Positions 56,086-64,000 of a DNA stretch of 64,000 nucleotides are shown one piece after another. Position 1 is the stretch's first letter; each line of letters starts with the position of its first letter. The DNA is taken from positions 62,955,059-63,019,058 of the forward strand of contig CM060947.1 of assembly GCA_030765055.1 (NCBI GenBank). Reading direction: 5' to 3'. A model generated the notes under the pieces. It was not told the DNA's origin. It saw nothing but the letters and a program-made list of their open reading frames with translations, and ran no database searches. The DNA is from Mantis religiosa (taxonomy: Eukaryota; Arthropoda; Insecta; Mantodea; Mantidae). Made by a program: the position numbers and the translations under genes.

Positions 56086-56620
56086 AACTGGTGAAGCAAT
56101 TGCTTGATGACAAAAGAGTGGATGGAGCAAGGAAAAGATCAATTCACAAGTAGACGTGGATAACTGATTAGAACGTGCGAATTCTTATAATCCTTCTGTC
56201 ATTACATCACAACGTTGTTTTTAGTAGCATGCTCTTCACTGATTAAATATAATAACTTTTAAGTGTGTTCAGCCTACGATTTGCAATGTATTTAAAGCGC
56301 TTGTTACAAGAGTGAGATTTTAAATATCTTGTATATAAGGAACATTGATGGCAGACGTGACTTGAATGAAATAAAGCGTTCCATAAACGTGTAAACAAAC
56401 ATATTGTGTAAATAAGTTCCATGTTAATTCCGGGGTTAGCGATGTACCAAGTGAAATTGAACGTTTTAGTGTGGCTCCTTGGTTAACCAGCAGAAATATT
56501 TCAGTTAACAGAGCTTAGGATTGACAATCCCTATGTCCCTGAATAAGCAAATATACTTTGTATAACGATACACTTCAAGAAGGTTCCAGAGAAGAACGTG
56601 TATTGAGCTTTTTACATCAA

Positions 56621-56693
56621 GATGAAATAGCTCAGTTGGGAGAGCGTTAAACTGAAGATCTAAAAATCCCTGGTTTGATCCCAGGTTTGGACA
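56621..56693 (+). pseudogene. tRNA-Phe copy Phe9, acceptor stem broken
   Basis: Anticodon GAA and 73-base length are kept, but acceptor GATGAAA against TTTGGAC has two clashes, TAAAAATCCC replaces TAAAGGTCCC, and the B box is GGTTTGATCCC. Probably non-functional. Confidence 0.75.
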
Positions 56694-57267
56694 GCTTATT
56701 TTGTTTAGGTATATCTAGGTTGAGTAAGGCTTAGGCTTCATTACCATTTTCTGCAGAGCAGCACAGAGCATTTCGTCATACCAAAATAGATGAAATGTCA
56801 GTATGAGAATGTTCTATTAAGCTGTTAGGCCATGCCCTTTTTGAAAAATACCTGGTTGGTGTATTATTAACTAAGTTATATTACCATGTTTCGGTCGCAC
56901 AACTATCTGGCAAATCCAGATTTGGAAAATGGCTTTAAAAACCAGAATTGAAGGATTTATAAAACATGAAACATAATATGCGTGTGCCTAAATAAGTTAA
57001 TCCCAATATTATGCAAGGCTGTGAAGTACATTTAAGGCTGAAGATATAGCAGGTATGACATTGGGGAAAGACAGTGATTAAAAAACGCCACTTATGAACA
57101 CTGCAATGTATGTATTGGTATAGCAAAATTACTGATCTCGTAGAGGTCACATCTCACAAACGGTCTTCTAGATGAGCAATTAGTGTTAAAGTAGATCGAG
57201 CAAAAATGAAAAGGGACTAGAACTTTGTTATATTGATAATATAGGCACTGACAGCTACAACACCAAT

Positions 57268-57340
57268 GACCGTGTGGCCTAATGGATAAGGCGTCGGACT
57301 TCGGATCCGAAGATTGCAGGTTCGAATCCTGTCACGGTCG
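57268..57340 (+). tRNA. trnR-TCG: tRNA-Arg(TCG), copy Arg8, intact reference
   Basis: Acceptor GACCGTG/CACGGTC, anticodon stem TCGGA/TCCGA around CTTCGGA, T arm CAGG/CCTG and both boxes are all intact. T5 about nine bases downstream. The only Arg copy in the window without a defect. Confidence 0.97.
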
Positions 57341-58180
57341 ATAAGAATTTTTGCTCCCAAATATTACTTACTTTAGGACGAGAATTCTGGAGAAACAAGT
57401 ACTTCTTTCAGCGTAAGCTTTGCTTAGTGAAATTATTATTACTGTTTTTAGTGGCTATTTAAAGAGTGTTCGAAATTTACTTGTTACGAATAAAATTGTA
57501 TTTCCGTGTTCCCGCGAAATGTTATAGAAAACAAAGGAGACATATTTGGTATTTCTTAACAACATGTACATTGAATTTGTATTTTATCGTTTAATGTGGG
57601 GATTATTAAAGTATAAATGCAGCGATTCCTCTAAACCCTTGCCAGATTTCTCGCAAGATTTGGAGAATCAGATCAGTTTGATCATTAGAGGAATTTCATT
57701 CAAAGCCCACGTCCTTCTAATGATTATCAGGGAATGTAGTCAAATCTTCCAATGATAAAGAATGGTGTAAGCCAAGTACAGTAACAGGTGTAATGTCAAG
57801 CTGAACGCTATGTTGCACTTGACTGCAGTTCCCCAGAAGTTGAGCACTCTCATCAACTCGTATTCTGTATTGCTTAAGGATACCATAATAGGGAAATTTA
57901 AAAGAATGTAGTCTGGGAATCAAACCGACATAAAATCCTTTTGTATCGAATGTGTTTTCCTGGGAAATATGATTTTCTTATAAACATCTTTTAACTAATA
58001 TGGGAACTACTGGTGAAGAACTCACTGAGTTATTGTCAAGTAAAATTGAAAATATTTGCTGAAGATAATGACACATAAGGCTTGTTAAACTTCTTCTCCA
58101 AAGCCATTGTCAAAGGGAACCTCAGGTCTAATATTTACAATGCCTTTTACAAAAGGAGGCACAATGCATAATTGACACGG

Positions 58181-58251
58181 GCATCGGTGGTTCAGTGGTA
58201 GAATGCTCGCCTGCCACGCGGGCGGCCCGGGTTCGATTCCCGGCCGATGCA
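58181..58251 (+). tRNA. trnG-GCC: tRNA-Gly(GCC), copy Gly12
   Basis: Identical to the perfect copy at 26280. Confidence 0.97.
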
Positions 58252-58614
58252 TATAGTTTTATATAGCCAGCTGTTTGCCTGAGGCATGTGATATTCCTAA
58301 TCTCCTTCAAATTGTTAATACCGGTCATATCTAAGCCTGGCATTTTGACTAAACGCTTTAGTCTTGTGAAGTATTATCATGAGTATGTTAATTCCTATGA
58401 TGTTACGTGAAAATTTTGGAAATCCAGACTGTGGGAGCTGTTAAACTTTGGTCGAATTTGAACATAATGGAGTTAATTATCCTCCATACATTTATACGAG
58501 ATATGCAAACAAGGAAAAATAATATTGTAAAATAATAGTTCTGTTATTAAGTTTATTTTTGTTGAAGTATTGCGTCAGGATAGTAAATATTCGTTAGTTG
58601 CATATTTAATGCCA

Positions 58615-59183
58615 CCGAGCTCAGGCGGTTTCCACTGTAGTTCCGTATTTGATGGGCCCGGGTTTGATCCCCGTGGCCAATCTATCTGACCCATGGGCTT
58701 CTTATGGGATTTTCCCGTATCGCAAGGCGAATGCTGGGTGTGTAAATAACAATCCCTGAATTTCCTGTCACTATATTTCATCTCCATTATCATTTCATAT
58801 CATCTCTCATCTGGTGGTCTCTTTCAGGGTAGAAGTGTCGGCGGGTGTCTCGGCGGTGCATGGCAGGATGATATGCTCTGAGAAAAACTAGTTCATCCTC
58901 CGATAGATCGGTAGCCGGTCTTTGAAGCTGCTGTTGGGACACTTTCGGAACCGGATGGTGGGCCCGTTTACGTACCGCAGTAGGGGGGCATATCCGTTGT
59001 CCTGGCCTGCCGGGTGAGGTCTCTATCCTGCCCTCTGCAGTGTCGTAGGTTTATGGAACGGCCACCTTCTGCTTTCTCTCGCCTTAACCTTCCTTCCGGG
59101 AGGTGCCCCACATGGGGGCAAAGGTACAATGGATCACGACTGGTCTCCGTGCCGAATTCCCTCCGTGGTAAATCCTAAATCTA
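58615..59183 (+). mobile_element. tRNA-headed retroposon, second copy
   Basis: About 570 bp, the same family and insertion point as 52849-53450 with many substitutions and short deletions. Inherited by unit duplication rather than a new insertion. Confidence 0.65.
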
Positions 59184-59885
59184 ATAGGTATTTCCGCTAA
59201 CAACAGTAAATCTTGACAAAGGTTTACATATAAATTATATTAAATATATTGAGAGTTTCTGAAGTCCCATTTATAAAATCACATGTAAGAAAGTGACCAA
59301 CTTCTAAAGCAATTATTTGGAAAACCGTAGCACGAATGGAATAAGGAACAGATAAATTCACAAGCAGGCGTGAATAACTTATTGGAACAGCTGGATTCTC
59401 ATAATAATCGGTCTACAGTAACACCACAACTTGCTTTTAGTGGCATGCCGTATGCGATTCTATTATTTGTTGCTTAAATAAGGTAGTTTTTATCGAAGTT
59501 TCTTCAAGCTATGATTTGCCATATATCTAAAGGCTTTGTTACAAGAGCGAGATTTCAAATTTCTGTGATATGCAAGGGAAATAGATGGCAGATATGACTT
59601 GATGGAAAGAAAGTATTCCAACAAAGGCTTAAATAAATATATTCTGTAAATAAGTTCCAGGTTCCTTCGGGGCAAAGCCTATACCCAGTGAAATTGTACC
59701 ATTTACTATTAAGGAAATTTAATTCTTTCTAGCATAGTTTGGTTGATTAACCAGCAGAAATAGGTAAAGTTGAGAGAGATTTGGTTTAACAAATCTTGCT
59801 TCCCTGAATGTGGCAAAATTTTTATATAAACGTACATACTATTTGTATACTAGGCTTCTGCAGCACAAATAAAATGCTTGATCAA

Positions 59886-59954
59886 GCCGAAACAGTTCAG
59901 CTGGAAGAGCGTTAGACGGAAGGTTCGAACTTTGGTTCGATCGTGGATTTCGGC
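59886..59954 (+). pseudogene. tRNA-Phe pseudogene Phe10
   Basis: GCCGAAACAGTTCAGCTGG and ATTTCGGC pair as an acceptor, but the anticodon region is rebuilt (TTAGACGGAAGGTTCGAAC) and no GAA loop can form. Confidence 0.8.
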
Positions 59955-60746
59955 GCTCAATAGGAATTTTGCAGAGTAGCACAGGGCACTTTGTGATACC
60001 AAAATAGCTGAAATAGCAATATGAGACTCAAGACGCATATCTCTCAGGTGCTCATAAGGAGTTTGGCTATGCTCTCTTTAAAAATGATTAATTGGTGTAT
60101 TATTATTTATTTTATAATACAATGCTTCCATTGTAGGAACGTTGTGATACCACCGGATCTGGAGAATTGCTTACTTTCAAACCAGAATGAAAAGGTTTCT
60201 AAATACTGGAACATAATACGTGTGCACCTGTATAGGTAAAACCCAATATGGAATATTATTATGAAGTACTATCTTTCAAGAAGGTATACGTACACATTTG
60301 CGGGTCAGTATCATTCAGCCGTTCTGTTACCAGAAGGTATGAAAACTAAATCGGCCATGTTCGTGTATTTAGTTGTTGCCATTTTAACCTGTTAGTCAAT
60401 TCGAGGATTTTTATGGCTATGTTAACCCAATATGACGAAAGATTGACTAAATATCACAAAACAAGTAATAATTCTTTTGGAGCTGAGTTATTAACTTCAC
60501 GGCGTTGGACACTATGGAAGAAAATGGAAAACCTTGGAATTATGATTTTAACAGAACCATTATCTACGACGTGTAGAAGTGGTGGTCTACCAATTGTTCT
60601 CCTATGTCAGTGAGAAAACGCAGGCTTTCAGAATCGAAATGTTTGTTAAAGTAGTTTGAGGGTACATTTTCTCTTAAAAAGCTAAAAAGGGAGTACAATT
60701 TTTTATATTTGATAACATAAAAAGCGCTGAATAAAAGGACCGCAAA

Positions 60747-60819
60747 GACCGTGAGTCCTAATGGGTAGGGCGTCGGACTTCGTATCCGAATATTGTAGGT
60801 TCGAATCCTGTCAAGGTCT
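60747..60819 (+). tRNA. tRNA-Arg(TCG)-like, copy Arg9, degenerate
   Basis: The anticodon stem TCGGA/TCCGA survives around loop CTTCGTA, but the A box (GAGTCCTAATGGGTAGGG) and acceptor (one mismatch) are altered. Likely a pseudogene. Confidence 0.7.
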
Positions 60820-60841
60820 ATAGCAAATTTTTCTCTGGAAT

Positions 60842-61539
<698 letters not shown>

Positions 61540-62291
61540 GATATTTGGGAGTGTTAGAAAGCTGTTTCTTACAAATGGAATACATATTGTGTCTAGTCAC
61601 ACAATTGCCACGTTCCCACGAAATCTCCTAGAAAGCAAAGAACAAAAATTGGTATTTTGCAGATTGAAGTTGTGTTTTATCCCCTAATGTGGGGATTTTT
61701 AAAGTATAAATGCAGCGATTCCTCTAATCGGTTACCATCTTTGTCGTACGCTGCAGAGGAACAGCATTCTAAGTGTAATCATTAGAAGAATCTCATGCAA
61801 AATCTACGACCTCCTGATGAATATTAGCGAATGCAGACGTATGTCTCTATGATAAAGAATGGGATAGGCAAATATGCTAACTGGTGGGATGTCAAGTCGA
61901 ATCCTGACAATGATGCACTTGACTGCAGTTCCAAAGAATGTGATTTATACTCTTCCAGAAGTTGAGCTGCCTCATCAACTCGAATTCTATATTTGTCAAG
62001 GATACCATAATTGCGAAATTTAGAAGGCTATGGTCCGCGTATGAAACATCTATACAAAATGTTTTGTATCATGTGTGATTTCGTTGGATAGGAAATATTT
62101 TTAAAGAACTCAGGAGTTATTTTAAGTTAAAAATCTCTTCTCTCGAAAATAACCGGACGCAAGAACTAAGTTTATCAAACTGTTCTCAGTTTATCAAACT
62201 GTTCTCTCAAACACGTTTGACAAAAGCAATAACAGGTCTAAATAATTAGAATAACTTTGACAAAGCCAGGCACAATACTTCTACGTCACAT

Positions 62292-62362
62292 GCATCGGTG
62301 GTTCAGTGGTAGAATGCTCGCCTGCCACGCGGGCGACCCGGGTTCGATTCCCGGCCGATGCA
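62292..62362 (+). tRNA. trnG-GCC: tRNA-Gly(GCC), copy Gly13
   Basis: Intact; G to A in the variable region as in Gly11, suggesting U9 and U11 share ancestry at this gene. TTTT about seven bases downstream. Confidence 0.95.
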
Positions 62363-62901
62363 AGTCGTTTTATATAGCTACTTGTTTTCGTGAGCCATTT
62401 AGTGTTGCTATTTGCCTTCACATTGTTAGCATAAAGTCACAGGTAAGCCCAATGTGAACATACACTTTAGTGTTATGAAATATAACTCTGTTGGTTATGT
62501 TAAATGATACGGTGCTGCGTGAAAATTCTGAAAATCTTCATTCTGAGACGGTTTGTTAAACTTTCGGTCGAATTTGAACATAATGAACTTAATTATCCTG
62601 CATATAATTATATCGGGATAGACGAACGGTAATATAAGATTTGAAAATACTCATCTGTTATTAATTACATTTGATTTGAAGTATTGCGTTATCATAGTAA
62701 ATATCCCTTATTTGTACAGGTAATGCCGCTACTAAGAGTAAATCTGAACAAAAGTTTGAACAGAAATTGTATAAAACGTATTGAGAATTTATGAAATTTC
62801 TTCAATAAATTCGCATGTAAGTATGATTAGCAACTTCTGAAGCAGTTACTTGGAAAACGGTAGGAAGGATGGAATAGGGAACATCTAACCGCAGTATCAG
62901 G

Positions 62902-63172
62902 CAGCGATTAGGATTGCCCGCCTCGGTAGCGTGGTGGTAGCATGTCTGCCTCACGTTCAAGAGCTCCCGAGATTGAATCTCGGTCAGGGTGAGTTATCTG
63001 GATAAGGTTTTTCCAGGGTTTTCCCTTATCCTGAAAGACGAATGTCGGGTAACTCTAAGCTCTGTGGACCTTGGGCTCATTTAAGCACCATTTCGTCAAT
63101 TCCATTCATCGTTCGGTGTGACTTAACTTTGGAGGACGTAAATTACAAAAAAAGGCGATTAGGAGGCAAATT
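62902..63172 (+). mobile_element. SINE, single-headed, with 10-bp target duplication
   Basis: The tRNA-like head (CGCCTCGGTAGCGTGGTGG A box, GAGATTGAATCTCGG T arm) and body match the second half of the element at 25117-25430. It ends in A7. GCGATTAGGA flanks it on both sides (about 62902-62914 and 63163-63172). Confidence 0.85.
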
Positions 63173-64000
63173 AATTGATATCACATAATTAAAAAAGAAG
63201 ATTAATTAATGAGAATGCTTTGCTAAACTAATATAAAAATCTTGTTATAAAAATATGAAATTAGAATGGACAGAGGAATGATTAAAATACTGGCTGACTT
63301 AAAGAATAAGAATGGAAGAATATAATTTAATATAACATATACACTAGCATCCGGGCACAAAACAGAAAATATTCTTATAAAAATCTGTACTCGTCGGGGA
63401 GACAGGAAGGGAGGACCGTTAACTTATTTCTGCTAGGAAAAGTTTAATATCTGAGAACTATTGTATACTTTCAGCCAGGCATGTTTTGGAACAAAGGGGC
63501 CTTCAAAATGCAGTTGAACATGAACGCTAAAGGGATTTACTTCGCTGATTTGATAAATGTATATCGTTACAAACAACTCATGGTAGGCGTTCCCCAACTC
63601 AGGGTGGGCTGAACGTCAGTGAGTTAGATGAGTTTTGCAAACCAATGCGAAAATTTGGAATAAATGAGAAACCAATAATAATGTAACATTTGAGAAGGGT
63701 GAGCTAGTTTGGCCATGTGATAAATTTAGAGAGGGGATCAGAATAAGGTTCGAACTGAAATGTGAAGTAAGAAAAACTTACTTAAAATGTGATACTACGA
63801 CAGGAAGGACGCGTTTCTGCGCGGTAAGAAGGAGAAGCGAAGATTTATAAGTCTGAAATGTAGGGAAGTTAAGAATAGCGCAACCAGCGTAAGTGGAAGC
63901 AGCATTAGAAGTTTATTAGAGCAAAGTAGTCGCTGTACAAAGAAGAAATAGAAACCGCGCGGAAATAGCTTTAAACAAGTAATCCAAGGTTTAAAGTAAA
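63173..64000. other. AT-rich end region, nothing recognised
   Basis: No tRNA, no frame above about 60 codons and no repeat shared with the array. Purine-rich on the plus strand (many GAAGAA/AGGAAGG words). It may be the outer flank of the tRNA array. Confidence 0.5.

Larger units (their letters stand above)
56086..59290 (+). repeat. tRNA-array unit U10 (Phe9-Arg8-Gly12)
   Basis: A complete unit carrying the best Arg and a perfect Gly, plus the retroposon 58615-59183 also present in U8. Confidence 0.75.

Noticed and set aside
62257..62457. 66-codon frame across tRNA-Gly13
   Set aside because: Reads through the tRNA gene; similar frames appear at other Gly copies for the same reason.

Overview
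The window is AT-rich, repeat-dense nuclear DNA of an arthropod, most probably an insect. The evidence is eukaryotic tRNA genes with internal A and B boxes and T-run terminators, tRNA-derived SINEs, an R1/I-type non-LTR retrotransposon, long ATT, GA, AC and TATG microsatellites, and a Polinton-type element. No host protein-coding gene was found. A run of exactly 1000 N (21876-22875) marks a scaffold gap.

Layout. (1) 1-4125: a non-LTR retrotransposon on the minus strand, with an intact ORF1 (gag-like, three zinc knuckles) and an ORF2 (endonuclease, reverse transcriptase, start of RNase H) that is open to the window edge. (2) 4126-26601 and 43622-62880: a decayed tandem array of about eleven units, each 2-4.4 kb, all on the plus strand and each built as tRNA-Phe(GAA), tRNA-Arg(TCG), tRNA-Gly(GCC). 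Thirteen Gly, ten Phe and nine Arg copies can be traced, plus one Gly 3' fragment. Gly copies are mostly intact, while many Arg and Phe copies are pseudogenes. Larger blocks are themselves duplicated (about 10.9-18.9 kb matches about 45.2-52.0 kb). SINEs, DNA-transposon remnants, a LINE fragment and expanded microsatellites interrupt the units. (3) 26602-43621: a 17,020-bp element inserted into one unit. It is one giant palindrome: two 8442-bp arms around a 136-bp spacer. Each arm carries a full-length 1212-codon family B DNA polymerase gene transcribed outward. The ends begin with AG and are flanked by the 6-bp duplication TATATC, as in Polinton/Maverick elements. A paralogous empty site lies at about 20491-20510. 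(4) 62900-64000: a SINE, then AT-rich sequence with nothing recognised.

The most interesting object is the palindromic Polinton. It keeps only the polymerase and terminal sequences, in duplicate, and has no recognisable integrase, ATPase, protease or capsid gene. It also carries six tRNA-like, B-box-bearing tandem repeats in each arm next to the centre, 65-bp iterated motifs upstream of each polymerase gene, and about 95-bp tandem repeats near both ends. The likely interpretation, which is inference, is a satellite-like defective Polinton made by strand switching during protein-primed replication, then integrated with an integrase supplied in trans.
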